A stretch of DNA of 64,000 nt, taken from positions 868,001-932,000 of the forward strand of contig JAALGZ010000011.1 of assembly GCA_015227615.1 (NCBI GenBank), read 5' to 3'. A program made the position numbers and the translations under genes. Of this stretch, positions 22,146-34,024 are shown piece after piece. The notes under the pieces were generated by a model. The model worked only from the letters and a program-made list of their open reading frames with translations. It had not been told where the DNA came from and did no database searches. Source of the DNA: Labyrinthula sp. Ha (taxonomy: Eukaryota; Sar; Bigyra; Labyrinthulida; Labyrinthulaceae). The stretch's first letter is position 1. Each line of letters begins with the position of its first letter.

Positions 22146-24303
22146 CTTTATTCAAAGAATTCTATTTTTTTTGAAACAATTGTTTCTTGTTTGGGGTAAA
22201 TCTGTGCACATAAGTTAGATTGTGTCTTATCCTGCGTGCTCTATTTTAAGTAAGTCTTTCTCTCCTACTTTTGAATTAACTGTTGACTTAGTTAGATGTT
22301 CATCCATCAAGTGAAAGGAACTCATTATCGTCCAATATTGAACAAGGAATAAACTGTTTTGTTAGCTTCAGAGGTGATTTTGTTCAAAGCTTAAATTCAA
22401 ATGTTCATTTTTCTACTTCTTGTTACGGATAGCTAATTTCAGTTTTCCGAATTGGATTTATTAGCTTTGTGACAAGAGAGCTGGCAAGTTCTATTCAAAG
22501 CAAATAGGGATTTTTAAAAGGGGCAGGGATAGGTTTCCACTTCGCATCCAGGAAGAATCATTGGTTTATGTCAATATGTCGTTCTAATATGGTTCAAACC
22601 AAAATTGTTTTAGAATACGCATTTGGCAAAGGTTTATGGATGCTATATTTGCTGGGGTCATGTCAACAAGACTCGATATAGCCTCTTTCCCCGAACTTTC
22701 TTCCGCTAACATTGACTTTAGTCACAGGTTTTTATCATTTGTTCAGTTTTCAAGCAATTGCTGTGGCGAAGGTGGTAATTACAAAATGATTGAGATGATT
22801 TGTTCAATTCCAGTATTGCAAGGTGGAATTACTAGCTGGAGAAAGTTGAAATTTTCTCATGCGTACGGATGATTTTGGTTTTCTGTTTTCATTTTCAATG
22901 ATGGGTACAAGCTTTTGTGGAAGCAGTTTTTCTAATCCAGAATGTTAATGTTCACTCATTTTCCATATTCAGCCTGCAGACAGCAGCAATTCTCTTGAAA
23001 GTCTTCATGAGTGTATAAATCAGTTGCGAATATGAATGGGTTAAGAAACAAAGTCTAAACTCTACACAAGAAAAAATAAGTAGTACAATGGAGTCTTCCA
23101 TGATGCGTCATATTAGTATTCAATCTCTGAAACTTGAAATTATTCAAGAATGAAAGCTTGCGATCTGTTTCAGTTGGAGCGATTCCTGAGGGTAGTATTT
23201 GTAGCTTATTTGTTTATATTAATTCAGAGGCTCTTGCTAATAATTGGAATATCAGAATATCCCAGAAAACTCAAACCAGAGTGAACTTCTTTTGGTTGAA
23301 GAAAATTGGCTAGGAAAAAAAATTCTATGATATTACTGCTGTTCCCGTACGTGCTGGTGCTCTTTGTTCCTAATCTTCGGATAAGAAAGAGATCTTGTTC
23401 AATATTGGAAACTGAGAGCTTAAGAGCTTATGGGGGGATCCACACTTTCTGTACATGATATAGAGTAATAAAATACTAGCTTATGTGCATAGCTGAATAG
23501 GTTAAGCAACTAGAGCAAGAATGATCTTAGCAATTTATAGAAGTTTTTAGGAGGTCAAGACATTGAGCAATTATGAAACACCTGTCGAAAATATTAGAGA
23601 GTACACTTATATATTCTTAGTAATTGTTAATATGGGGTAATTAATCGTAGAAAAGCGAAATGGACATCACTATGTGTGCCGTGTGATGCCTTTGTCAGAA
23701 CCATGAATACTGACCTATTGGAACATTGATAATTAATGAGAAGCATCTCATGCGCCTTGTTGTCTAACTTTTTGAAGTTGAATGGGCTGGTCATTAATCC
23801 TTGTTGTTCTTGACAGTGAAAATATCAATTTTGGAAAGTTTGGATGCTACCAGCCACTCCGTTTCTTCAATTCATAAGAACTCATGCACGTTAAAAAGAA
23901 ATTTCTACACGATCAGTGAAGTCAAAATATTAAATTATTTCTTCGCCCTTGCATGTCTAAAGCTCTGTCTTTTGAAATTACCTTCTTGTATTTAAACTAA
24001 ACTTCGTTATTCAAGGCATACTCTTACTTCTGTCCAGCGTAAAAACTTTCTGCAATTCTATTAATTATACTGTAGATTTGGATTTACTTTTTCACAGTTA
24101 TTGAACAGTGTTAAATATGTGGCATAGTTTGCAAATAGAATGTTCTTTGAAGTTCGTGATGTAAAAAAGATGTTCGGTGTGAGTAATGAAATTAGAGATT
24201 AGATTTAATTTAGTGTTAATTTAGAAATATAAATTTTCTCCATACTTTTTTATTGACTGATTATGATTATTCCCCTGTCATTTCCGTTGACTTGTTTAAG
24301 ATC
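22146..24303. other. 2.2-kb intergenic region with a faint coding-like patch
   Basis: From about 22516 to 22872 the plus strand reads almost openly, with only one stop and protein-like composition, for example 'RFMDAIFAGVMSTRLDIA' and 'FPELSSANIDFSHRFLSF'. It may be a worn gene or transposon piece. I do not recognise it. The rest shows nothing. Confidence 0.35.
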
Positions 24304-24555
24304 AGTTGATTATCAATAATAAATTTGGAAACAAGACGTTGGGCCAAATGATCAGAAAACACTTGCTTCATTTTTGCACCATGCAAAAATATTCAAAGAA
24401 CAAAGCACATTTCCCAAGGATCTGAAACTCCTGGGCTATTTCCGAATTGTGAGAAAAATTTTCACGGGTATCTATACGGTGCGAAGACAAAAGAGGGATT
24501 TTTTTGGTCATTTGGCCCAACGCCTGGTAGCCCAGTCTTGCATTGATAATCAACT
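24304..24555. mobile_element. MITE-like inverted-repeat element, copy 1
   Basis: About 252 bp bounded by AGTTGATTATCAAT (24304-24317) and its exact complement (24542-24555). A second, inner inverted block GTTGGGCCAAATGA lies 20-35 bp further in on each side (near 24339 and 24508). No coding capacity is seen. It shares the TTGATTATCAATAATAAATT...GGGCC end pattern with the element at 29152. No clean target duplication could be identified. Confidence 0.65.
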
Positions 24556-27500
24556 AATAATCAGAATAAAATCAGAAAATTTTGATACAAATATGGATCT
24601 CAATTCTATTAATGCTAATTAGAACCAAAACAATTCTCAAATAACTATTTACAATTTTTATATAATCCGATGAATACTTGCAATGTAAACACGCTTTTTT
24701 CAAGTTTAACGTTTACCACTGTAGGGCAACTCGGCTATTGCTATTTTGTATGTTCTTACCCACCTCAACTTATCTAACTTTTCTAATTTCATTTCGTACG
24801 CTACCTGTGCACTCCCTACCAATATGGTTTCTCGCTCTCTTAAGTGCTCGCAAATGTTAGAATAGTCTTTCAACTTGTGCGTATTGAGCATATCTTCCTG
24901 GACTCTATAGATTACTTTACTTGTCTTCAAATTTTATTCTTCTCAACTATTTTATCTATGATTTGTTATTTGAGAATTTAGCACTTTTGAGGATCATATG
25001 TTATGATCTTAAACTTACCCCGTTTATAATTCTTGATTATTTTAGAGGACCATGAAGCTCTAAAATATGTATTAACTATCCTTGAATAGTTGAAATAGTG
25101 TGTTATAATCATATGTAGTTACCAGCAATAGCGAGTCCTCCAGCGTGACTTCCTTCAATCTCGTGCAACCCGTGTCAAGCTTCTGATTTCAAATGAGCAC
25201 TGTCTTGGCACCTTCCATGTCATTCAGTTTCTTTCCTTTGAGAGTGATATATTTTGAAAATTTTACCCATAGTGCAAATAGGCTAGAAACTTCTGGGGTT
25301 TTTCCTTGCTGAATTAACCATATTAATCTACCTGGTACTGGTAACCAGATCTTGGTATCTCTAGTACTTTTTGAGGAAAATGCGAATGAATTTTTATCTT
25401 CCTTCTTGGATCAGCTTTCCCACCAGATAGTGTTGTGCTCACAGACTCAACACATATATATTGTCAGTCTTCTATTATTTTATTCTTTCATTCTTGAATA
25501 ACTATCTGGGATCCTTTGGCAGTTATTCAATCTCTTTTACATAATACAGTTAATTTTGATGAAACGAATAGCTCCGTTGGTATCTAACCAAAATTATTCA
25601 CTTCCTGGTTGCCTATGACTTTGTGTAGGATTCTTTTAAAAAAGAAATCGGAATGCTTGGCCATGGCTTGAATTCTCCCTTACATTAAACAATTAACATC
25701 TACGTATAACTCCATGAAAATTTATGTGTTTCAGCTTCATAAATAGAAAATAGAACCTAATTAGTATACACACTAAGTAGCAAGGCTTGGACTTATATAT
25801 TGACAGAAACGACATTTATTAATTTGAAAGCTGCGTGATGTGATCTTTTTTCTGAACTTAACTTGAGAATATTAATATTTCAAAAACAATTGATTAAGTT
25901 GCTATTAGTTAACTTCTTTTTTATTCAGATATAATGTTCATTCAGTCAGGGTTTAGTATTATTTCTTATTTCACTTGATTACTTGGTGATCCAAAATAGA
26001 TTCTTCACATGCTACAATATTGCTGCCGCAGTAAAGAAAATACTTCCCTTGAATTTTGAACATTACCCACCATCCAAATAAATTTTACCAGCCTTCTTCA
26101 GTACGAACTCTGTTTATGTTAATTAGGCCATTGGTAACTTTGACTCTTATAGCCACTTGGAACCCATGTTCTTTCTCATAAGTTATCTTATTCTATGTAT
26201 CTGAGTTTTCTTCAGAGCTATTTTTTCCAGTTTAATATATATATATCGTTTCTTGTACAGTTTTCCTTCATTTATTCACCTCAACACTAAACCCTTATCT
26301 CTACTTTATTAGGCTCCTCGGGTGCTACATCGAGCATATTGAAAATTAGAATATAGAGAATCTTAATCGTCTGTATTATAACTTGGGGGATTACAATGCT
26401 AATAATTCAATAAATCCGGGATAATGTATTGAATGTCATAAAGATTATTTCTTATTCTTAAGAAATATTCTTCCTCTTTGCAAGAGGTGAAGTTCCAACC
26501 TCAATTGTAGCATACGTTGAATATTGCATCTTCTTCAACAATTCTATATCATAAATTTCCACTTCAATTGCCTCTTTCCAGACATAGTTTCTCATTTATT
26601 GTTGTGGTGATGGTCTCTATTTACTTTTTTATAACTAAGAGGATGCATGAATGACTGTATTTTAAGGTGAGAAGCGCGGGATCTAATAGAAACTACAGTT
26701 TAGTTGATGAAAGCAATTGACTCTTCAAACTAAAAGTTCTTTTGCAAAGTTTTTGAATGGTTTAAATTACAGGTGTAGTTATGTTGAAATGGGAATAAAT
26801 GCATTATTAATAATCAACTTCTATACACATAATTATCCCCCTCTAAATCATTTTTATTGTGACATAAAAATATATACATATATACACGAAGCATCATTTT
26901 TTTCCATATTTAAACTGAGTGTTTGGTCTATTCTCATCTCTAGGTACCTCTATTAGAGAGGTTATTCAGCCGTTGTATTATTTTATATCTGCATTACGAC
27001 TCTTCTAGTATTTAACCCGACTCCGTAGCACTTAAGAAAATTATCAGGCAATGCATTAACGCGCCATGGCAAGCTCCATACGTAGAAGAATCTATGTTCA
27101 TTCGTGTTTATTCTGAATATGTTTTATACTAAAATCGCCTTTGCAATTACCAACGTATCTATATTATCAGTTTCCCTATCTAAAATTCAAATGTTCTTAA
27201 AGAAACTGATATTATTTTCTCCATTGTTATAAGGCTGAATGGTCTCGCCTCTAAAAGGTTATAATCTGTCCCAATGTCCGTAACTTCATAGACTTGCACA
27301 TATTTTCTTGGTTTTGTTAGAATTACTGGAGGGTTGATATTTGTAGTTTCTTTTTTATGCCTCTGAACAATTTTAGTCTGATACCTGGAGATAAGCAGCT
27401 TTGCTTCACATGAGACATTGGCTTTCTTGTTTGAGGATGGATAGGCATATGTCATGTGGTTCGCATTGCGTGAGGGTTGAAAGTGGAATAGAGGAAATCC

Positions 27501-29151
27501 TTTACATATATTTATTTTGTTGCTCTAACTCTATTTAAAGTTTCTATTTTTTCAATTTCTTTATGTACATGCTTTTTAATTAATTTGTAAATGAAACACG
27601 TTTCTACCATCAGACTCTTCAATCGTGTCAAGTTTAAGTCGCAAAAATTGAAAAAGAATTCTTCAAGTATGAGCTCTATCTCAAATGGAAATTTATCAAA
27701 TACTGTTCTCGTTACTACATCTCTATTTTCATACATTTCTATTCGATTCTTACGTCATAGTACTTTCTAAATTGCATTCAAAAATGTACATATTTTGTCT
27801 ACCAATTCCAACTTACTAGAGGTAGCTTACTTGAGCTAAGTTTATTTGATATCTACCATGGTCCTGCCTTCTGTAACTTTTTAGCCGGTAGAGGTAGCTA
27901 AATATCACGCCTCCATTACGGATACCAACTCTATTTCTCTACGATAACACTGACACCTTCTGCACTAATATGTTGGACGTGTGTATTCTTGGATTGATTC
28001 TTACTTTGTACTAATAGATCTAGAGAAACATTCTATATTATCACTTGTAAGTAATTCCAATTAAAGTGCCAAATATGTCTGGAGACTCGGGCGACATGTT
28101 ATTAAAGCGTTCTGACTCATTTTCTACATAACTGGAATTTCTTAGCGAGTATCCTGTTGCGCTTTGCCAAGTTTAGATTTACCAGTTTCGAACCACCTGG
28201 CGTAGAGCGAGCTCTGCTCCTGGAGACAATTTGAAGCATTTTGTATACTTTGCCTTATTTCTCATATTTTCTCTTTGCTAGTACCCCCCCTTCTGCAGAT
28301 TTTATTGTAAGTTTATCCTGAAACTTCTCATGGTCGGGCTGTGATGCTATTTTATCTCTATCCGGTCCAGACATCAACTTTTCTCGTTTTCGAAAGAGCG
28401 CTAAGCCGAGTGTCAACTACTACAGTATACTTTGACCTCTACAACCAGTGTTAAGATATTAGCTAGCTCCTCGTCCGTACGCGTAGCCTATTCCTGTAAA
28501 GGTGGCTGGTGTATTTCTGCTGCAGTAGCATCATCTAACTCCTCGTCTTTTATTTGAAAACTCATGCTCAAGCTGCTTTCAGGCCATGTAGAGTTTATTC
28601 AAGTATTTGAAGCCTTGACTCCTGTGGTTGCAGATACTATTATCTTTTCTGAATTCTGTATCTTTTTTTGTTATTCTATTAAGTCCGCCCAGTGCTCTAG
28701 AGGATATTAGAGGACTAGCCAATTTTTCTGCTACCTTCCTAGTCTAGATGTTGTACGATGATGGGGATAGTATTTACCAAGGAGGTATAGTGACCCTATG
28801 TCCGTGGTACCTTGAGTTTGATTCTGCCTGCGTATTCTATTTTCGGATGGTGCTCTCTGGTGTACTGTTCTCTTGATCACTCAAACTATATGCACTTGGA
28901 CTAAGCTATTCTGATAGCCCAAATTAGCACAATAATTCAAGCCATGTTGTCCTAGTATACTAAACTCTTGAGTCACTGATTTGATATGTTAATACTTAAG
29001 TACTACAAATGTCTTAACAGCTACGATATAGAAAACAGCTGACAAGGGCTATCTTACAGTAGTCGCTTCGCATCGAATTTGATAAGATTCTTCCACAACT
29101 AGTTGATTTTTACTTTTATCAAATTATTCTGAGTCTGATTTGATTATCAGC
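24556..29151. other. 4.6-kb AT-rich desert, no supportable gene
   Basis: Two short minus-strand frames (27736-27512 and 27455-27180) lie in tandem and have protein-like composition but no domain. They might be a worn or intron-containing gene. The stretch 27900-28900 is richer in GC and less AT-simple than its surroundings but yields no recognisable protein. Confidence 0.4.
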
Positions 29152-29378
29152 TGATTATTAATAATGATTCGGGCCAAATGGCCCAAGAACATATACTTTA
29201 CTTATGCATCGAATGAAAATCCATATGAAAAGGTCATACGAACCGTGCATAACCCGGTAACAGTATAGTGCAGGCCCATATGCCCCTTATCTTGAAGAAT
29301 TGCATACTTTTGCAAAATGAAATAAAGTTTTTTCCTCTTTGCTCAAGGCCGAGAGGCCCAATTTATTATTGATAATCA
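29152..29378. mobile_element. MITE-like inverted-repeat element, copy 2
   Basis: About 227 bp with imperfect terminal inverted repeats: TGATTATTAATAAT then GATTCGGGCC on the left, and TGATTATCAATAAT then AAATTGGGCC on the complementary right end. The ends match copy 1 at 24304 in sequence and in the spaced GGGCC block. The interior is unrelated or highly diverged. Non-coding. Confidence 0.55.
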
Positions 29379-30245
29379 ATCGCGCATCTATACTCAAACA
29401 AAGCTGTTAGTCAATTATCAGAATCAGTCCATACGAAAAAATGGGCAAGAAAAATGTTGATAAATTATCAATGAAGCAGAACCGGCCTCGTGTTGTACTG
29501 CATAATAGCAACTCGGGAACCTCAGATGATCTTGTGACGCCACTAAGTTTACACATATAGCCTATTTTGCATAAAAGCATCTTACATTTTAATATATTCA
29601 ATCTGGGTTTCAACTAGCATGTTTTCCTAGGTTTATGTATTTCGCAAAGTAGCAGTAAAACAGAACGAAGCTAAGGAAACATTATTAGCGGAACACAATA
29701 CTTAATAATATTAAGTATTATCCTCCGTGAAAGCTCAAGCAAGATAATATGTAGTAAAATCTACCTATAAGCAATAATAAAAATATTGTGTAAAGTAATT
29801 TGTTCAATGCTTAAACAGCACTGAAAGTGTTAAATGACACAACTTCAGGAAGAATCCTCTTCTGCAAATAAAGATTGACTTAAGAACAATTAGACCAACT
29901 TTTCCCCAAAAATAATAGTTTAACTTATACTTAACAGCTAAATATATATCATTTATGTATTTACGTGGTTTTTATCTTACTTTGGGAATCCCGGATAATG
30001 GAGTAAAACAAGGACGAAAGGACGGAGAGAGTCGAACTGGCTTAGAACAGTGCAGCATTACCACACACCTGAATTACGTAAAACCGCAGATAACAGAGTA
30101 GATTTTATGATGTTCCCGGGAAAGATTCCGCGCAAATTGCAATCCATAATAACTTGGAAGTATACCTTTACACTGCTATAAAATATTTTACCTTCTGAGT
30201 TGTTCTTTTCAGACGTTATCGTTTCAGAAACAAATACAAACGTTC
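29379..30245. other. Upstream region of the coiled-coil gene, no gene seen
   Basis: AT-rich 867 bp. A GAATCCCGGATAATGG stretch near 29986 resembles the ATCCCGG(A/T)AT motifs upstream of the P/T-rich gene at 13529-13575. Nothing else is identified. Confidence 0.35.
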
Positions 30246-31334
30246 ATGGGATTCAAAGGAATGAAGAGAAAACATGTTGAAACGACGCGAGGAACTCTGG
30301 CTGCTGATTTCAAGCCAAAGAGACTTTGGAATGAAGAAGAACGACGCGCCTATTATAGAAGAGCAATAAAAATTCATCGAGAGAAGAAAAAACTAGAACT
30401 GGAAAAGTTAAAGAACTCTGTTAATGAGAAACAAAGTGATATATTTAGAATGAAGAATCAAACTGCATTACTTTTTAATCAACTAGAGTTCTTGAATGCA
30501 CATATTATTCATGAATCAAATAACTGGTATGGGTTTTATTTGAATGAATTGAATAAGATCCGGCAAAAGGAACTAAAGCTTAGAAGAGTTCAAACTTACC
30601 TGATGAAAAGTGTCGTGAACTTTCAGGATAGAGTTTCAGGGTTTGATGCGACAATCATTTTTGAGAAACTTGCTATAGAAGAGAAATGTCTTCTGACTGA
30701 GTTTAATGAGTTAAGAGTTGAACAAAGTGAGGACTTTAACGCTTTTAGTCACCGAAAACCAATGCGGTTCTTACGACTATGTGAATTGGAGCAAGTTTTT
30801 AGCATGAAATTACGTGAAAATAGAATAGATTTTATATACCTAGATTGGTTAAAGCAAAAAGAAGGCGAGAAAGAATTTTGTCAACTTGAAGTAACAATAA
30901 ATGGGATGAGCTTTAAAGAATGCACAGCACAAATTTTTATGATTCTTGCAAATAATGAAAAGGTATTAACTAACTTGGGGAATGTGACTATTGAAGCTGA
31001 TGATACAAATTTCGAGAATGATCAATTTGTTTCATCCAAGTTTACCAAGACAAAAAGGGAAATTAGTTTATTTGAACTGAAGGCGGAGGGAGAAAAGAAA
31101 TTTATGTCAATGACGCTTACTAAAGGAAATAAAACGTCATTAATTTCTGTTTTGACATTCAGTATAATAGAAAAGAGAGTTTCATTCGAGGATGGTAGAA
31201 TAATCAATGTCCAAGAAGGACAACACGCAAGAGAAACAACTTTCAGATTAAGTGCTCAAAGCTCAACCGAACGAGCACAAGAAGAGGCTATTAGCATATT
31301 TAAAAAATTAACCATAGACACAGCAAATATGTAG
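30246..31334 (+). CDS. Basic coiled-coil (atypical bZIP-like) protein, 362 residues
   Basis: Single-exon frame from an ATG to TAG. Residues about 25-50 are strongly basic ('RRAYYRRAIKIHREKKK') and run directly into a long helix with hydrophobic heptads to about residue 100 ('LELEKLKNSVNEKQSDIF'). That arrangement resembles a bZIP DNA-binding region, but the canonical N-x-x-x-A-x-x-x-R signature is not present. A DNA-binding role is only a suggestion. The remaining 250 residues contain 'HRKPMRFLRLCELEQVFSM' and a mixed region I do not recognise. The stop lies 101 bp upstream of the SAE1 start on the same strand. Confidence 0.75.
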   Translation: MGFKGMKRKHVETTRGTLAADFKPKRLWNEEERRAYYRRAIKIHREKKKLELEKLKNSVNEKQSDIFRMKNQTALLFNQLEFLNAHIIHESNNWYGFYLNELNKIRQKELKLRRVQTYLMKSVVNFQDRVSGFDATIIFEKLAIEEKCLLTEFNELRVEQSEDFNAFSHRKPMRFLRLCELEQVFSMKLRENRIDFIYLDWLKQKEGEKEFCQLEVTINGMSFKECTAQIFMILANNEKVLTNLGNVTIEADDTNFENDQFVSSKFTKTKREISLFELKAEGEKKFMSMTLTKGNKTSLISVLTFSIIEKRVSFEDGRIINVQEGQHARETTFRLSAQSSTERAQEEAISIFKKLTIDTANM

Positions 31335-31435
31335 ATGTTATTTATTAAGTCACGTAGCAGCTTTTGTGTTTTCTTTATGTTATCCGTTTATATAGGTTCC
31401 CCAAAAAATGGGCCATATGGCCACTTAAGCAAGAA

Positions 31436-32360
31436 ATGGCGGTTGAGAAAATTTTGAGCAACAACGAAAAAGCTGTTTATGATCGTCAGATCCGCTTGTG
31501 GGGAATAGAAGCACAAAAAAGAATACAAAATTCAAACGTCTTAGTATCAGGAATATCTGGAATTGGTGCAGAGGTATTTTGCCAACTTGTTTTTTATGAA
31601 GTAGGTGTGCAAGAATCTTGTGCTAGCGGGTATTAATTTAACAATTCATGATCAAGAGAAAGTCAGAGATGAAGATTTAGGAGCAAATTTTTTTCTCCAA
31701 GTTGAAGATATTGGAAAAAATCGTGCTGACTCTGCGTTGTCCCGAATCGCTGCTTTGAACTCTTTAGTGACAGTTTCACTTCTTGAACACCATCAAACTG
31801 TGGAAACTCTGCTTGAAAAAGATCTCGAAAATTTTGATATTCTAATCTTATGCGACTATCTTATAGACTCAAAGATTATTTATAAGCTAAACTCCCTTTG
31901 TCGAAAGACGCAAACAACGTTTTTCTACGCAAAGAGCTTTGGTCTTGAGTCTATCTTCTTCGCTGACTTGGGAGATAATTTTGAGTTTCACCTGCTTGAG
32001 AAACAAGAAGAGAAATATGTTAAAGTGAAAAAAGATCTAAAGTATATTTCTCTTGAAGATAGCTTAAGAATTTCGTGGGATGAGAAAAAAGTGTTCCCAG
32101 AAAACAAAAGGAAGAAGATTCCAGACGTGTTCTATGCATTCTCCTGTTTACTTCAGGGCAAAGAAGATGAAAAATATGATGATTTAATCAACAAAGGGAA
32201 AGATTTAATAGAAGTCAACCCAGTTTGCAGTGTCATGGGCGGTATCATAGGTCAAGAAGTGGTGAAAGTGATTTCTAGAGAAGGCTCGTTTCCTATCGAA
32301 AACTACTTTTTTTACAACTGCATGGAAGCTAGAGGAGCAGTGAAGAGAATTATTTTATAA
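31436..32360 (+). CDS. SAE1: SUMO-activating enzyme subunit 1 (AOS1/SAE1)
   Basis: Non-catalytic half of the heterodimeric SUMO E1, acting in the nucleus with UBA2/SAE2. Two exons, 31436-31573 and 31605-32360, give 297 residues. The 31-nt intron splits the nucleotide-binding motif: 'SGISGIGAEV' continues into 'CKNLVLAGINLTIHD' only after splicing. Family landmarks are 'YDRQIRLWGIEAQKRI' near residue 14, the acidic 'VRDEDLGANFFLQ', and near the C-terminus 'INPVCSVMGGIIGQEVVK'-like sequence (here beginning EVNP) followed by 'NYFFYNCMEA'. There is no catalytic Cys domain, as expected for this subunit. I chose the ATG at 31436; the open frame upstream has no further ATG. The stop codon is 7 bp from that of the convergent V-ATPase G gene. 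Confidence 0.94.
31574..31604 (+). other. 31-nt intron of the SAE1 gene
   Basis: GTATTT...AAGTAG. Retention keeps reading to an early stop, whereas removal restores the conserved glycine-loop region. Confidence 0.9.
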
Positions 32361-32367
32361 ATCACGT

Positions 32368-32777
32368 TTAGTTTGTAGAAATTCCTTTTCTGGCAACTGG
32401 AATTGATGTTTCTACAGAAAGAACTGCTTCAATTAGTAGATCAATTACTTTTTGTTTGTTCTTCTCCGTATCTTCTCTAAGAGATAAGAAATAGAACAAA
32501 TATACTTGATCTTATCCAACTTTTGAGCTGTTTGTTTTGAAATGCTATCGTCTCTTGTCTCAGCAGCCACCTTTTGACGCAGCACCTCCACTTCCTCCAT
32601 CTGTTTAGCTCTATACTTTTCAATCTCTTTTTCCGCTTCAACTTTTGCCATCTTCATTTTTCTCGCTCTCTCTATGTTGTTACAAGTTAATAAAAAAACT
32701 ATACCCTTTCTTGCAGCATCAACAATGGCAAACGCCTCATCTTCTGCTTTTTTCAATACTTGAAAAGAATCTGCCAT
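32368..32777 (-). CDS. VMA10: V-type proton ATPase subunit G
   Basis: Peripheral-stalk subunit of the vacuolar proton pump; pairs with subunit E. Three exons: 32777-32705, 32671-32506 and 32476-32368, giving 115 residues, the usual size. The helix opens 'MADSFQVLKKAEDEAFAIV' and continues 'DAARKERARKMKMAKVEA' across junction 1, then 'EKEIEKYRAKQMEE'. After junction 2 it ends 'NKQKVIDLLIEAVLSVE'. Intron 1 (33 nt) is divisible by three and has no stop, so its retention would insert 11 residues rather than truncate. Intron 2 is 29 nt. The first ATG is at 32777; the codon nine bases upstream in frame is TTG. The gene converges on SAE1 with 7 bp between stops. Confidence 0.92.
32477..32505 (-). 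other. 29-nt intron 2 of the V-ATPase G gene
   Basis: GTATAT...CTCTTAG. Removal replaces an unrelated tail by the conserved C-terminal helix. Confidence 0.88.
32672..32704 (-). other. 33-nt intron 1 of the V-ATPase G gene (stop-free, in frame)
   Basis: GTATAG...ACATAG. It interrupts the conserved 'ARK-x-R' helix. The length is a multiple of three and there is no stop codon in frame. Confidence 0.82.
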
Positions 32778-33160
32778 TTTCTTCAAATCACTTTCCAGAT
32801 ATGTTTTTGGGCAATCATGAAACCTAAGAATTATCTCTGTATCAACAAATAGATACTATAACTAATCCTTTGCAGGCAGAATTCAAGCCTGGATATTCTT
32901 ACTGGTAATGTCTATTATGTTGTTAACTTGAAATATAAAATATCACGGATACAGATTCACCCCCTAAAGAAGACATCAGACTTTTTCTTCCGGCGATACG
33001 CAAGAATATTTATTTGCATATGTTTGCGCGTTGTTTTGAAGTGCTTTTACATAAAAAACGAACCGAGGAAGTGAAAAGTTTGGTTTGATATTTCCTGAAA
33101 GCTTCTTAAAAGCATGATATTTTATATTTTGGGTAATCTCAATCAAAGGATAATTGCGTT
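32778..33160. other. Divergent promoter region, 383 bp
   Basis: AT-rich spacer between the V-ATPase G start and the start of the 287-residue gene. No RNA or frame seen. Confidence 0.5.
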
Positions 33161-34024
33161 ATGCAAAGCACGGATCTAGAGCCCTGGATAAAAAACTTGG
33201 CTAATAGCTTAAGTAGACAACAAGAATTAGAAGAACTTGTTGATGATGTGTCATTTCTACTAAAAGGTCATTGTGTGGAAGAGTTGGAGAGTTCTCTTGG
33301 AAACCTTGATGATGATTTTGAGCCCGAAGTGAGTGGCATTGAAGATGAAATTCTACAGCTGCTGACTCCAAAAAGTGATACACCATCCATTTTTAGTAAT
33401 GTGATTACTCAATGTAGCCTAGAATCTGATCTCTCGTCGTTATCTCTTTATGACCTCTTCGACTCTATAGATGGCGACTTGGATGACCTGGAAGCAGTGA
33501 AATGCGACCAACATGAGGAACCTAGGCAACTTAGAGATTGCAATTTTGATTATACTAGACTCAAAAGAGAACAGGTTAGAGTTTTGTTAGTTTCGCTTAA
33601 TGCAAAACAGATTTATGACAAAGTTCGCGAATCTTTTGAAGATGTAGAAGCAGCTAGGAGAGAAATTAATCGTTTGACGTCAATTGTTTCAAGGATTAAA
33701 AAACAAAAGGAAGAGGAAGAGTTAAATGAAAACTTTCAGGACCTTTTGAAAAGAGATGATTTATATTCTATGGAGTTAAAGAGTCTAGAGAGGTTAATGT
33801 TGCATCCAGAGAAGTTTAGAGATTGCGATTTTGAAAAGGCAACATACTTTCTTAGCGCGAAGGTGAAGAAGAAGATTTTGAAACAGGTGAAAAAAACAAG
33901 GAAGAAGATTAGAGGAAATAAGGATCAAAAGCTAGATGGACAATGTCACTCTGCAAATACTCGGGCACGTAAGAGTTTAAGAAAACTTATCAAACAAGAG
34001 GTGCACAAGCACTTTGCAGAGTAA
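33161..34024 (+). CDS. Protein of unknown function with acidic N-half and basic coiled-coil C-half, 287 residues
   Basis: Single-exon frame from an ATG to TAA. Residues 1-110 are acidic with many Asp/Glu/Leu ('LYDLFDSIDGDLDDLEAV'). Residues about 130-200 are predicted helical and charged ('EAARREINRLTSIVSRIKKQ'). The C-terminal 70 residues are Lys/Arg-rich ('KKKILKQVKKTRKKIRG'), suggesting a nuclear or nucleic-acid-associated protein. No known family is recognised. The opposite charge of the two halves is the main visible feature. Confidence 0.75.
   Translation: MQSTDLEPWIKNLANSLSRQQELEELVDDVSFLLKGHCVEELESSLGNLDDDFEPEVSGIEDEILQLLTPKSDTPSIFSNVITQCSLESDLSSLSLYDLFDSIDGDLDDLEAVKCDQHEEPRQLRDCNFDYTRLKREQVRVLLVSLNAKQIYDKVRESFEDVEAARREINRLTSIVSRIKKQKEEEELNENFQDLLKRDDLYSMELKSLERLMLHPEKFRDCDFEKATYFLSAKVKKKILKQVKKTRKKIRGNKDQKLDGQCHSANTRARKSLRKLIKQEVHKHFAE

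Noticed and set aside
28000-28900. Less AT-rich block suspected to be an old retroelement
   Set aside because: No ordered domain motifs could be read on either strand.
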